DNA from: Haliclystus octoradiatus
Taxonomy: Eukaryota > Cnidaria > Staurozoa > Stauromedusae > Haliclystidae
Assembly: GCA_916610825.1 (NCBI GenBank)
Contig: OU744454.1
Span: forward strand, 211,001-275,000
Direction of reading: 5' to 3'
DNA: 64,000 nucleotides
Part shown: piece by piece, positions 33,001 through 36,996 of the stretch
Layout of the letters: each line of letters begins with the position of its first letter
How positions within the stretch are numbered: the stretch's first letter is position 1
Notes under the pieces: model-generated
What the model saw: the letters and a program-made list of their open reading frames with translations, nothing else
Databases searched by the model: none
What the model was told of the DNA's origin: nothing
Position numbers and translations under genes: made by a program

Positions 33001-34365
33001 TTCAGTTGGAAAAGTTTATCAATGTTCAGAGCTGTGAATATATAAGGCATGTAAAAGACATTTTGATCAAAAAGTTTTTCTCAGTTTCCTAATAAGTTCC
33101 TTGAAAATTGTAAGGTTTAGCATAGGCTTATTGATTATCTTATAAAACAAGAACTGAAATTTTGCTCAAATCGATATAATACATATTTTATTTCAAACCA
33201 TGATTGTTGATTAATTCCTTAGAAACAGTTATCCAACACCACAGTAAAGCGACGAGGGCCGATGTTGAAAAGTATATTGCTGACAGGTTAAAATACGCAC
33301 CTGACCGTCGAGATGGAGGAAAAAGAAGACGGCAAGATTTTCCATTGTAAAACCTCGTAAACAACTGTAAACTTTTATTCTGTAAACTTTTGTCTTTTTA
33401 TTAGCTTTCGTTATTGTTATTCTTTCGTTATTATTAATATATACGACACCGCAAAAGTTGTCAGACGTGTTCAATTTGCCTCGCTCTTCGCGCATTCATG
33501 TTGTTTTCACGACAGGAAGACTTTTTAAGAGATGGCGTGATTTTTGGACAGAAACCGTGACTTCTGAAACAATAGGCTCTTTAAGTTGGATTAAGATTGG
33601 ACCAGCGTTGGTCCACGTTGGTCGAGGGTCGGATATCTGCCCAATTCCAACGTCGGATAGGTCGGTCGGTCCACCTTTCATATACAACGTAGCTCTTTTG
33701 TTTATCCAACATTGGACCAACGTTGTATCCAACCTTAATCTAACGTTGTTCCAACGTCGGTTTGCCTGCTGGGAGACGGTTTATACATCATTTACTGGTT
33801 GTAAGTTGACCAAACTTTAATCAGAGGATATAGGTTTAATAAGAATCAAACAAAAGCTGACTGCCTTGTGGTGAGGTATCAGACAGCAAATAGATGAGAT
33901 ATTTAGTAGGCCTAAATAGGAATATGTAGGGTAACGTTGAACCTAATGGACCGTTTAGGCATACCAATCAATCAACTGAACTCACCTGGCATATAGTGAC
34001 ATATACTTGGCCAGTATTGACCACTGTCTCTTTTCACCCAAACACGGATGCTCCTAAACAGAGTTATAAAAATAATGTGTTGTTGTTTCTCACATCAATA
34101 ATACACTCAGTATATGTTGAGAGGAGTCATTGGGAATCCACTGGCCCTAAGAGCACAGCAAAGACGCTACTTAGCTTTCCATTTCAACAACTTACTTGTC
34201 ATTTGAAACAGTAATAACAGCTTCTTCGTGTGGCACAAAGCAGGCCATGTTGACAGTGTCAGTGCATGCATCCAGTTTACTAATTAACACAGGTTTTTGA
34301 CTTTTCATTTTAGTTCCAGAGGCAGGCGGATTGATGGCAGCCATGTTGGGGTTTACAGAGGACAT
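1..34365 (-). CDS. WDFY2: WDFY2-like WD40-repeat and FYVE-domain protein, 3' end off the window
   Basis: Endosomal WD40-FYVE adaptor that binds PI3P, recognised from family knowledge. Exons read on the minus strand: 34344 or 34365-34196, 34053-33986, 2803-2730, 2657-2603, 2522-2372, 2266-2154, 362-130, and 47-1 (continuing off the window). All joins are GT-AG and keep phase. Visible motifs in order are KPVLISKL near the N terminus, [76 protein letters not shown], then SDICEKC, the first Cys pair of the FYVE finger. These follow human WDFY1/2 collinearly over about 290 residues. The start is either ATG 34365 (MSSVN) or ATG 34344 (MAAIN). Intron 2 (2804-33985) is about 31 kb and holds most of the mobile DNA in the window. 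WDFY1 and WDFY2 are vertebrate paralogues; I use WDFY2 for the single invertebrate gene. Confidence 0.93.
660..1640 (+). mobile_element. Decayed non-LTR retrotransposon, reverse transcriptase fragment
   Basis: Plus-strand frames contain reverse-transcriptase pieces. They include a stretch like '[15 protein letters not shown]' near 765-805, '[14 protein letters not shown]' near 945-985, then QYADDTTLY at 1033-1060 with the catalytic YADD. After this comes thumb-like sequence to about 1600. Frames change several times and stops occur, so it is a dead copy. It lies in the WDFY2-like intron between exons 362 and 2154. The motifs suit a Jockey/CR1-type LINE, but the clade is not resolved. Confidence 0.75.
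1692..1794. mobile_element. Pogo/Tigger-type MITE, 103 bp
   Basis: It begins CAGTGAAACCTGTATATAA and ends AACAGGTTTGACTG, terminal inverted repeats of the CAGT...ACTG type used by pogo-like Tc1/mariner elements. TA precedes the left end; the right flank is CA, so one side of the target duplication has mutated. A longer relative lies at 5789-5965. Confidence 0.7.
3202..3440. repeat. Diverged tandem repeat, about 80-bp unit, nearly 3 copies
   Basis: The phrases TTAGCTACGG (3241), TTAGCAGCGG (3320) and TTAGCTACGA (3400) recur at 79-80 bp spacing, with matching flanks such as 'CTTAGCTTCGGCGAA' and 'TTTAGCTTAGGCGAA'. Copies are diverged. It lies in the large WDFY2-like intron. No coding potential is seen. 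Confidence 0.65.
4138..4341. repeat. 51-bp tandem repeat, 4 near-identical copies
   Basis: Four contiguous copies start at 4138, 4189, 4240 and 4291. Each begins ATCACAGATGTAAATTGTCG and contains GAGGTATTGGGTGCTGAAAG. Copies differ by one or two bases. A partial related unit (GAGGTATTGGGTGTTGAAAG) lies upstream near 3905. The unit length is divisible by three and lacks stops in one frame on each strand, so it generates artefactual open frames of 99 and 73 codons. I do not call a gene. Confidence 0.9.
4776..5460. mobile_element. Pogo-like MITE split by a second repeat insertion
   Basis: Left part (about 4776-4875) has phrases such as 'TAGTCAAACTCGTCATAGTG', 'ACCACTCTTTG' and 'AAGCGACCACG'. 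The right part (about 5398-5460) has 'GCGACTGCCC', 'CGAGTGACTA' and 'AAGCGACCGCTG'. The shared 'gaccac' and 'GCGACC' vocabulary suggests one element interrupted by the sequence at 4876-5397. The boundaries are approximate. Confidence 0.35.
4876..5397. repeat. Dispersed repeat with AAT tract and GCGCTTTACAA motif
   Basis: It starts with (AAT)n at 4879-4901, then TATATAGCGCCATTTC and AATGGCGCTTTACAATAT, which form a small inverted pair (GCGCCATT/AATGGCGC). A poly(T) run follows at 5107-5124. A related AGCGCTAT-rich tail occurs at 51765-51840. No open frame is present. The family is common-looking but I cannot name it. Confidence 0.4.
5582..5637. repeat. Short dispersed repeat, member of the 'acagctc...gagcactatatt' family
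   Basis: The string containing TTGAGCACTATATTGATG resembles 11836-11885 and, inverted, 43318-43367. The two better copies sit next to an (ATT)n tract, so this is probably a fragment of the same dispersed element. Confidence 0.45.
5789..5965. mobile_element. Pogo/Tigger-type MITE, 177 bp, with TA duplication
   Basis: It begins CAGTGAAACCTTTATATAAC and ends GTAACAGGTTTGACTG. TA flanks both ends (5787-5788 and 5966-5967), which is the Tc1/mariner signature. The phrase CACTATAGACAGGTGGCC occurs twice inside, so it is an internally duplicated relative of the 103-bp copy at 1692-1794. Confidence 0.82.
6696..10766 (-). CDS. Intronless 1356-aa protein of a multi-copy invertebrate family: Cys clusters, RNase-H-like-looking core, PIN/FEN1-like region, CXC tail
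   Basis: A single open frame from ATG 10766 to a stop at 6696, inside the WDFY2-like intron and on the same strand. N-terminal Cys/His clusters (C7xxC10, H52/C55/C60, C100xxC103, H164/C167) suggest zinc binding. Residues 436-460 (ADNVDHN...FHGMGI), 598-600 (DQP) and 626-629 (GGFH) are landmarks I recall from an uncharacterised, highly repeated invertebrate protein family. Residues 1131-1232 (FDGY, ADADLL, GDDTDLL) look like the acidic active site of PIN/FEN1-like nucleases. Residues 1307-1340 form a CXC (tesmin/TSO1-like) Cys-rich domain. The helical part normally expected after the DTD motif seems absent: FNISQVQ runs directly into EWQGRNLDP. Its length, absence of introns and location suggest a mobile-element origin, but I saw no terminal repeats. 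Molecular function is unknown. Confidence 0.8.
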   Translation of the reverse strand: MDWDIYCIICEKQLGDAKYYSTIREKGSETINEASLKRGHDNLKTVPGQKVHKKCRLDYCNSHSIAQYVKSSIETSTTVDYTQKSTLRSKLSPFDYKSDCLFCGKRIDHEVERKRGEGVYTVRTFDIQKELISICKSRKDNWGEIVKARLLSVHDLPAAEAVYHQICSVNFRTKKYIPLQHSGEDSSHRRQSGRPIDNIRLEAFNEVVKFLKENDDEQVTVVDLVQLMASKLHTYGLDAYSNLHMKVKLKEHFGSRVIITEINGKKNVVTLWSTASSILQDFHSTTFVSQEDEKRNIISSAAKFILSDIKSLLSSVKTYPESTIMQSDEDNIKFLPESLKEFLAIIITSKYSAVKIASIGQAVIQSARPRVILTPLQLGLGVQMHHMFGSKFLINTLYKMGFCCSYNTVLKFEKSAAMSNNSDIAGYAPGHFIQYVADNVDHNVRTIDGKNTFHGMGIIASSTPKSFKQFRIPKLASSIIKPSELIKNSEIEIKQFFLAVDPTKKMRFNKLATGIVSPDYESNVDFLWKLSPFFRSPSPSWAGLMQMIKKGDHHGPSTITFLPMIDLDPTNLSCIYSTLLYVSDHAKRYNSVPVLTFDQPLWWKATVIIESSPSSSALNNITLQLGGFHTLMSFLGCIGRFMKGAGLKEIFDLFYAEHTVPHMLSGKAIARALRGHFLVDLCLNILIASDVFNVRNPFCPDISADIENDIDEHQNSNDFSDTLSAAKLVFDEFLLGNISESDCDECSSIKFIKDSIIKKMEELSCNSRTSRLWLQYMEMLNIVRNFIKAERLSDWSNHLKNLKEMLPYMAAAGHNMYTKSIHIYLQKMSKLQSTQPDLYKKFEDGHHSIRRSDRYWAGLSADLIIEQVLMRSIKSQGGLTRGRGIDDVQRCVWVSSRPACADINLAMQTFTSTNFKSSEQHKDMSQSALAKDKKDLETVSTFLNEHNPFDTDGFLSNIVDGVVANHKVNVDTVVEVGKKILNSMEGVVVADHVFKKIMHAITFLSKSKLKIAGEKINIDPQLLFQRLILIASHRDELQNAFRYELCAYPASLFKCKDVLLPADKSKLGQAIKQYAKKDDPGDQPNIQRKYVLDGGALLHRIPWKKGQTYQVIIDSYASYVFKHYGAATVVFDGYNSNLSTKDYAHSIRYSSCGPAISFTLDMILNTDKGVFLSTSYNKSRFIDFLGACLKEKGCHIIYSPADADLLIVQTAIECSSLCDTVLVGDDTDLLILLCFHCINKEYATFFYSQPKKLVDGGRYFNISQVQEWQGRNLDPLLWGWKLKDDVLSPVAMDLEAAPKSLAETIRCGCKSGCSTLRCSCRKQGLDCSTACSQCHGLCSNSASGDSIDELLEEALE
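10767..11673. other. Region upstream of the 1356-aa gene, no gene seen
   Basis: AT-rich intronic sequence, with no convincing promoter motif, TIR or open frame. A GC-richer stretch 'TTCTGCGCGCGCAATTG' near 11388-11405 stands out, but has no assigned role. Confidence 0.3.
11674..11817. repeat. Perfect 51-bp inverted repeat with 42-bp loop (foldback element)
   Basis: The left arm 11674-11724 (starting AATAATAGAAATAGAAAGG) is the exact reverse complement of 11767-11817 by eye, with a 42-nt spacer. The right arm runs into (ATT)n and then the dispersed repeat at 11836. No mismatch was found across 51 pairs, so it is either recent or maintained by conversion. Confidence 0.9.
11836..11885 (+). repeat. 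Dispersed repeat next to an ATT tract
   Basis: The phrases TTTACAGCTCTGCC and GAGCACTATATTC, ending TTGCTATTAG, match the reverse complement of 43318-43367. In both places an (ATT)n or (AAT)n tract lies immediately on the same side. This indicates one repeat family with a built-in microsatellite. Confidence 0.75.
12769..13170 (+). mobile_element. tRNA-like SINE copy with an internal 86-bp duplication
   Basis: The body resembles the inverted copy at 44300-44597: both have 'TGTGGTTCAAAT' or its relative (a B-box-like string), 'CAACTCAGCCTTGACTTTAT', 'TACCATCTAAGGATG' and 'CTGCAGTGTCGCG'. The block 12769-12854 is repeated at 12894-12980 with a one-base difference. The second block is preceded by TCTGATCGACTGTGGTTC, so the duplication includes part of the tRNA-like head. 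There is no coding sequence. Confidence 0.7.
13950..14850 (+). mobile_element. Decayed Ty3/gypsy gag-protease remnant
   Basis: Frames at 14200-14600 read like a Ty3 gag end: [20 protein letters not shown] (a zinc-knuckle region with some Cys lost) followed by [13 protein letters not shown], a protease motif in which DTG has become DPG. Frame changes and stops continue to about 14850. It is not functional. It sits in the WDFY2-like intron. Confidence 0.65.
14851..15690. other. Intronic sequence, no gene seen
   Basis: AT-rich sequence without a supported open frame, RNA gene or clear repeat boundary. Confidence 0.3.
15690..15850 (-). mobile_element. LINE reverse-transcriptase fragment
   Basis: On the minus strand one frame reads [20 protein letters not shown] followed by ND and then KLFADDVKL, the conserved RT blocks 4-5 with FADD. 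Only about 50 codons survive, flanked by unrelated sequence. Confidence 0.75.
16490..17070 (+). mobile_element. Decayed LTR-retrotransposon gag-like remnant
   Basis: An ATG at 16490 ([18 protein letters not shown]) leads into several short frames. One contains [19 protein letters not shown], which resembles gag capsid regions of Ty3-like elements. Stops and shifts are frequent. The assignment rests on general resemblance only. Confidence 0.4.
17191..17314. mobile_element. Small MITE with about 21-bp terminal inverted repeats
   Basis: Left AGCAGGATTATTGTGTTGCT and right AGCAACACGATAATTCTGCT are inverted copies with two mismatches, about 124 bp apart. No clear target duplication was found. Confidence 0.55.
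18970..19144. mobile_element. hAT-type MITE, 175 bp, with 8-bp target duplication
   Basis: The ends are CAGGGTCCGACAAAAGG and its inverse CCTTTTGTCCGACCCTG (one mismatch). CTGCTTGC is duplicated exactly at 18962-18969 and 19145-19152. An 8-bp duplication with CAGGG-type ends is typical of hAT elements. There is no coding capacity. Confidence 0.9.
20315..20510 (+). mobile_element. Left terminus of a CCCAGCAG/CCAACGTTGG element
   Basis: It begins CCCAGCAGACACACCGACGT and is followed by many copies of CCAACGT, CAACGTTG and CCAACGG in both orientations. The inverse of the same terminus lies at 33742-33773 (first 32 bp match with 3 differences). The dense inverted submotifs look like subterminal binding repeats of a DNA transposon. 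Confidence 0.65.
21164..22666 (+). CDS. THAP-domain DDE transposase of the ISL2EU element
   Basis: 500 codons without an intron, starting at ATG 21164 ([10 protein letters not shown]); the open frame extends upstream but has no other ATG. Residues 1-95 form a THAP-type C2CH DNA-binding finger (C4, C9, then C76/H79). There is an acidic linker at about 125-190. A helix-turn-helix follows at about 255-290 ([20 protein letters not shown]). Next is a DDE_Tnp_4-type nuclease: first Asp in [11 protein letters not shown], second in [13 protein letters not shown], and the catalytic Glu most likely within RIHVERVIG. The protein would bind the TIRs and cut the element out. It lies 145 bp inside the left TIR and is convergent with the second gene. 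Confidence 0.88.
   Translation: MPMCLIVGCGRKTGKRQNKNQTDVVVEKVHFSRVPEIITNQGEASKILSTQRRTLWISAISRVGITEKILRNDRVCDKHFVSGKAARPFDKHNPDWVPSLLLGHTKVSQVKSQGSCERAIRTQERKKRMIENADIELALKLSKLDDDKQITDKAESSDFDQDEIVDFDIANGDYEPLKYVDSSTQTSEFEYLMPTSNLNPFEKSYFDGDDEKTKFYTGLPSYEILVTTYEFVVPFVNRKNTTLSLFQEFVAVLIKLRLGVPFKDLAYRFEMSVSAISKIFSSWMPILDARLSALISWPNREQLWFTMPKCYQKAFGHKVAVIIDCFEVFIERPSNLLARAQTFSNYKHHNTVKVLIGITPQGTISFVSEAWGGRTSDKFLTENCGILKNLLPGDYVLADRGFTIQESVTMTGAELAIPAFTKGVDQLDPIDVEKTRTIANVRIHVERVIGLLRQKYSILERTLPIDFMTPSGSNDVPTIDSIIRVCSALVNLCAPIIPFD
22667..23649. other. Central non-coding part of the ISL2EU element
   Basis: The AT-rich spacer between the convergent stop codons. It contains the imperfect palindrome at 23286-23392 and no supported frame. 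It presumably carries the 3' ends of both transcripts. Confidence 0.5.
23286..23392. repeat. Imperfect 44-bp palindrome built on TTCATGAA
   Basis: Arm 23286-23329 pairs with 23349-23392 (GTTCATGAAAATGGAGTC against GGCTCCGTTTTCATGAAC), with few mismatches. The short palindrome TTCATGAA recurs throughout, and again near 54640-54860. It sits exactly between the two convergent transposon genes. Confidence 0.75.
23650..26340 (-). CDS. ISL2EU second protein: SWIM-like, YqaJ nuclease, two PHD fingers, C48-like protease
   Basis: 896 codons from ATG 26340 ([10 protein letters not shown]); the frame is open 14 codons further into the TIR but without an ATG. Domains in order: a SWIM-like Cys/His motif at about 141-156 ([14 protein letters not shown]). 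A YqaJ/lambda-exonuclease-like domain at about 340-500, with D428 in HATPDF and E442/K444 in GEVKCPY. Two PHD-type fingers at about 567-614 and 639-689. A Ulp1/C48-like cysteine protease end at about 780-860, with H in TSHWVCV, D in LYDSL, Q in VCQQDN and C in SDCGIYA. All catalytic residues I can place are retained. The YqaJ protein accompanies the transposase in this group; its job is not established. Its start is 16 bp from the inner edge of the right TIR. Confidence 0.88.
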   Translation of the reverse strand: MANAEVNSADVENNEIPLSNYAQKLKKHVRERYLQKIAIIGVDPLLIPDVKFDGDNLPPIEATDIFSYLVMDTSHYTQQQFKAFKSLEAYNQMISGFITSISACIIKDIYVLFGKVRHSQRMNDPPVPLWILTDKKGTILCAHCIGCMAGLGEVCSHVASILFYAEVWTRINDKLACTQVKCTWLLPTTVKEVSYSPVKYINFASTKKRKSLLNEAVENAAKDLYSNKTNEPPINDLSDKSKIIPSPSPSELAIFHAALNKCVIKPVSLSLVLDYAEQFISKSRDLSTIMDLYNQQYLSLSYDQLLVKCDSIKLDIDEKHINLIEEDTREQSQGQSFYLHRAGRIGASSSYSASHSNPAQPSQSLIKNLCYPELFKFSSAATDFGCKHEKLAVLAFEAAMKIDHTNYCIKPCGLFVSKDHPFIHATPDFLSYCDCCGEGCGEVKCPYCLDGMDFQAYMLNRNCCLIKKDDDRYHLDPTHPYFYQVQQQLAITKVKFADFVVCRFDGSDIEFISDRICYDLDHWKETFQKLETFWKFCILPEVLARWYTRKDNILKLHSSECNVSLTCFCQQNIDEETVSCRNTECPIKRYHPTCLQMNVNQNKFPISWLCPNCSRLPEFKRQKTVNQDVKLAMEINIICSCKKAYCKGDNIMKCCNINCSNGKIFHLDCLGYKRRPKNYKTNWYCNTCITESAELAIEVVVSSESDSDEDLALTLVTVGTSRKRATLAKLTDEHFNIISNNGWLDCDIIHQAQVLLQNLSPSMEGLQRPTLGPCRNFGTVKSSFVQILHTGTSHWVCVSSSSSEGTVYLYDSLYQGKCNIETIEQVKNLVGNVYKEIISIPVCQQDNHSDCGIYAIAFATSFVLNTNPADFNFDKSRMRIHLLDCLVSGIMKAFPE
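26644..27057 (+). repeat. 5' LTR, 414 bp
   Basis: Identical by eye to 29532-29945. It contains AATAAATT-type strings near 26716 that could serve polyadenylation. Confidence 0.9.
27072..27812 (+). CDS. Gag of the LTR element, two CCHC zinc knuckles
   Basis: 246 codons from ATG 27072, only 14 bp after the LTR. The N-terminal two thirds are capsid-like ([15 protein letters not shown], then [20 protein letters not shown]). The C terminus carries two zinc knuckles: [14 protein letters not shown] and [14 protein letters not shown]. It ends at TAA 27812. It overlaps the pol frame, which is reached by a -1 shift at 27752-27758. The protein would form the particle and bind RNA. Confidence 0.88.
   Translation: MANKLKITDVVGNFNGEGDADEWWSRFEIVAKLQNYSNDDMVNLVPLLLRGSPFLVYQKISDKDKKDLKIIKNKIITAFSLSKFAAYELLRSRTYKHGENIDAYFSDIKRLCDLAGLGGAEVAFVVGLPENISMQLRVIADAKAETLVARARVMIEAENTKNNTESFTAVGVSRRNTGFTKHNRYCDVCKKPGHLTEKCWSKGNNKPTCYRCGQEGHISTGCKNPSQGNDKGAVAYTVEPITTPNN
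27752..27758 (+). promoter_or_regulatory. Predicted -1 ribosomal frameshift site GGGAAAC
   Basis: The heptamer is read G GGA AAC in the gag frame (codons GGA 27753-27755 and AAC 27756-27758), the exact X XXY YYZ phase. Slipping back one base continues in the pol frame, which is open through the gag stop to the protease motif LVDTGST. This heptamer is a known slippery site in retroviruses. Confidence 0.8.
27758..29158 (+). CDS. Protease and reverse transcriptase of the LTR element, truncated before RNase H
   Basis: A -1 frame relative to gag, with no start of its own. It has an aspartic protease ([15 protein letters not shown] intact), then a linker and reverse transcriptase: [33 protein letters not shown] and the catalytic [10 protein letters not shown] (YIDD at 28802-28813). 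It continues through LGLNINRAG and [15 protein letters not shown]. The frame stops at TGA 29156-29158 where RNase H and integrase would follow. Confidence 0.85.
   Translation, partial: RQRGRSIYCGANYDPKQLNGLLIVIVTIAGREYKALVDTGSTSTILTKNVIVLSEQNKNNCKRNIIMMNNSSIECCGSTNTNITLNSITKSIECIIVDNLITNIDIIFGMNAITAFGGLSIDPHGKISIGRINYPITASTIDSKKSVQSKINNIIELNDSNFSALFDGEKWTIKWKWIEGKAPEFMKNVIGQYNMQENVKTSFDKKLEEWIEKGYLVSYDEKELGPPKALIPLFAVFQESKQKVRPILDFREVNQSVDLYSGASDVCLQKLREWRKKSVNCAIVDLKDAYLQLNVDKSLWPYQTVLFKGQRWCLTRMGFGLNVAPMIMSTILRKVLSMDTKVKSACDAYIDDIYVDESIVDADYVREHLLRFGLLAKPVERFSVAEPTRVLGLNINRAGDNLLWKRANSLNLCDIDISTLTKRELYSLCGRLIGIHPVCNWLRIYCSYLKRLSTIHSWDVVLPIID
29159..29435 (+). pseudogene. Detached pol C-terminal tail after the deletion
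   Basis: A different frame from the RT. It is acidic and ends [16 protein letters not shown], resembling the extreme C terminus that follows integrase in many Ty3-like polyproteins. Its presence shows that the missing RNase H and integrase were removed by an internal deletion near 29150-29160. Confidence 0.65.
29532..29945 (+). repeat. 3' LTR, 414 bp
   Basis: Same as 26644-27057 with no difference seen. It is preceded by the purine-rich tract at 29521-29531. Confidence 0.9.
29946..30987. other. Sequence upstream of the DUF4806 exons, possible further 5' exons
   Basis: A stretch at about 30131-30196 ([20 protein letters not shown]) is bounded by AG and GT, but its phase does not join the next exon. 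ATG 26560 ([17 protein letters not shown]), left of the LTR element, is another possible first exon. Neither is secure. Confidence 0.3.
30988..33350 (+). CDS. DUF4806-domain protein, 5' end unresolved
   Basis: Five exons join in phase with GT-AG introns: 30988-31082, 31873-31954, 32394-32458, 32606-32703 and 33223-33350 (stop TAA 33348-33350). Together they give about 155 residues. Recognisable parts are [55 protein letters not shown] and [15 protein letters not shown]. This pattern matches the DUF4806 domain, a family of unknown function that I recall as often multi-copy and linked to mobile DNA. The gene lies in the WDFY2-like intron on the opposite strand. Its stop is about 420 bp from the right CCCAGCAG terminus at 33773, consistent with being that element's cargo. 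The first exon and promoter are not identified. Confidence 0.75.
33590..33773 (-). mobile_element. Right terminus of the CCCAGCAG/CCAACGTTGG element
   Basis: It ends ACGTCGGTTTGCCTGCTGGG, the inverse of the left terminus at 20315. It is preceded by repeated CCAACGTTG-type strings in both orientations. The first 32 bp from the end match the left end with three differences. No target duplication was seen (CAT left, AGA right). Confidence 0.65.
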
Positions 34366-35916
34366 AATGCCCCGACGGAAGCGACCCAAGGCTAGAATGA
34401 CGTCATACAAAAACAGCACACATGTCACATGACATCAACACGTTGCAACATACATAATGAAATCAAACCATGTAAGAAATTATTTAGTTATTTAAAATTA
34501 GCATCAAATAAAACTAGGAAGAATGTATGATCTTTTCAATTGACGTGATTTAACAATGGCAATTGACTGCTTCTAGACTGCTTGAGATGCGTCTGGGCCA
34601 TTTGAAGCAAGATATATCGTAGGACGGATCACGGAAGGTCGATTTAAGTACAGTGTCTAAACTAACATGTTTTGATTATGTTTACTGCATGGTTAATTAA
34701 AATAATAAACCATATAAAATTAAACCTGCTTGAGTTTAATGGTTAGTTTAGATGCAAACCATATATAACTTACTTAGAAGTAAATTAATTAAATTAGGCC
34801 CACTCACTTTCGGCTGCTATTACTTTTCTGGGACATATAACATAATTACTTACCTTGACCCGTTGAGATAACAAATGAATCAATTGCTGGCATTTATAAC
34901 AACCAACAAAGCGTTGTTACTTTAATATCAATAACCAACCCAAGTCCAGCAATAGTGAAGCCTAGCTGAGATATAGCAGCTTGTTTGAGAACTGGATGCT
35001 GTAAATCAAATCTGATTCGTCAGCATTTCACTTCATCTGTCACGGTCACGCTTCCACTCGATCCTTGTCAACCCTTGTCACGCATAATTATTCTTGATTT
35101 CCGTGCGAGACACTTGAACTTTTTTATTTACTTTTAGTTTCTTAGTGTCTATCCATAGTAATAGAGTTTAAATGAAGCTTTGTAACGGCTATATTTGTTT
35201 GAAACGTTCGTCCAACGTAGACAAGGCTGAAACTTACTATCCAAGATGGGTCTGCCCGACAAAAAAAGGGCGAAGCCAAATTTTTACCTGGAATGCGGTG
35301 GTACATTGGTAAACCCCTTGTAACAATTTATATTTTTTTAATTTTTGATTGTAGTCATAAGCGATCTTATATACAAACCGTATAGTATCAGTGTTTATAT
35401 TCATAATTCGTTCGACGGACAAAATTGGAGCCACCCATTGGCTAAAATCGAGCACGTGATTCGATGGTATATGTGGACAAACGCCGAATACGTTTTCTAT
35501 TGCCGTTGTCTAATACGATTAGATAACGATTGAACATTTGGGGCACCGAACATTTATTAGACTCAGCGGCCTCGTGGATTATACAATTTCTCGATCATTA
35601 TACAGCCAACTCGTGCAGTTATTCGTAACCAAAAAACTCGCGTCAGTCTCTAACCCCTGAATAACAGGACCCTCTATATATGTGTATTCTTTCAGAGAAA
35701 AAAGTTTATTTCGAAGTAAAGACATACAGTATACTGTATCCTTTAATGGGCTATTGACAGTGTTTTTCGTAGGATGTTAGCAGAGCCAAGCAGTACTATC
35801 TTTTGAATTTCTTCAAATAAAATGTTCCCAGGAATTGAAGATATATACTTATGTAAACTTTTTCGATTAAATCCCAAGGAGCCGATGATGATTGATACAA
35901 TAATTGTCTTTGTATG
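34366..35916. other. Upstream region of the WDFY2-like gene, no gene seen
   Basis: Short open frames only, none with recognisable domains. It presumably contains the WDFY2-like promoter, but I cannot place it. Confidence 0.35.
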
Positions 35917-36375
35917 TCACATTTTGGATATTTCGATCTCGAGGTATTTGTATTTTGAAAGTTTTTCAATTTCTTTCTTGGCAACGTTGTTTTCTGATGG
36001 GACTGATAAATCTATCAGATTTAGTTTTGATGACGATGTCTGCACGATTGGCAGCAATTTCTTTATCAGTATGGAGTGGCATATCCCATAATATTGTAAC
36101 ATTTTCATTAGCTATTACTGTTTCAGGCTTGTGTTGAAACCACTTTGAAGGAACTTCTGCGTTATAAAACTGACAGATTCTCCAGTGAATGTATGCCAGG
36201 GCTTTGATGTGCCGTTGGAGATATTCCGTTCTTGCCAAAATTGGACAGGCCGAAAGGATGTGTTCAACTGTCTCGTTACACAAATTGCATAGTCGACATT
36301 TTGGATCTGTTCCATTCTTTTTGATTTTATTTTCGATATATGTTGTTGATAAGTTTGTTGTTTTAGTTTCTTTAA
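35917..36375 (-). mobile_element. LINE C-terminal fragment with Cys motif
   Basis: Minus-strand frame: CRLCNLCNETVEHILSACP, then EYLQRHIKALAYIHWRICQF, KWFQHKPETV, TILWDMPLHTD and ADIVIKTK. This is the conserved C-terminal segment of one class of non-LTR polyproteins. It begins immediately after the Penelope C terminus (ISKCRHENF), so two retroelement tails are joined here. Confidence 0.7.
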
Positions 36376-36906
36376 AATTCTCGTGACGGCATTTTGAGAT
36401 CAGTTTGGCTCTTTTGAGCATATAGTATAATATTTTTCCAATAAGCATAGATGACATTTTTAAATATGTTATTGTATGGTTTTGCATTTGTAATAGTTGA
36501 CCATTTGATTTTGTACTGGCTGTTGTTGTCTTTTAAGTCCCAAATGTGCTTTGACAATTGCGTGCTGCTGCTGTATTTTCTTCGTTTAAATGTAGATTTG
36601 TGTTGCGTGTAGCGTGCTTTGAATGCGTCTTCTGTCAAACCAGTATAGCTCTTTTCCTCTTCGTCGGCTGGTGTTGTTACTGTAGCCTTGTAGATAATAC
36701 CTTTTAATTGGCACCTATTTTCAAGTGGGCAAGTAGTACCTTTATCCCTGCAATTGCAAGGTGTGGCTGTGGCGAATCTTGTCCATGTTGTTAGTACAGC
36801 TATAACTCACTTTAATTGTGTTATGGTTAAATATCTTGCTTAGTTTATTTGATTTTGGAAAGTGGTTTTTGACTAAATTTAAAAATGATCGGCCAATGTT
36901 TATATT

Positions 36907-36996
36907 TCAAAGCAAAAGATAGCGACAAAAAACTACAAGTAGTGGCTGTCACTATCTATTGCTTTGAAATGTTTTACAGAGAAACTTTTAATTAAA
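36907..36996. mobile_element. 90-bp insertion with hairpin and 9-bp duplication inside the Penelope ORF
   Basis: GTTTATATT is duplicated at 36898-36906 and 36997-37005. The insert contains CAAAGCAAAAGATAGCGACA and the inverse TGTCACTATCTATTGCTTTG. The same vocabulary (CAAAAGATAGCGA-AAAAAACT) forms the outer stem of the ribozyme-like hairpin at 51509-51622. Penelope coding sequence resumes on both sides. Confidence 0.7.

Noticed and set aside
33458..33820. 120-codon plus-strand frame
   Set aside because: It lies across the CCAACGTTGG terminal repeats and shows no domain.
34192..34428. Start of the WDFY2-like protein at ATG 34428
   Set aside because: The extra N-terminal residues have no family counterpart and better starts exist at 34365 and 34344.
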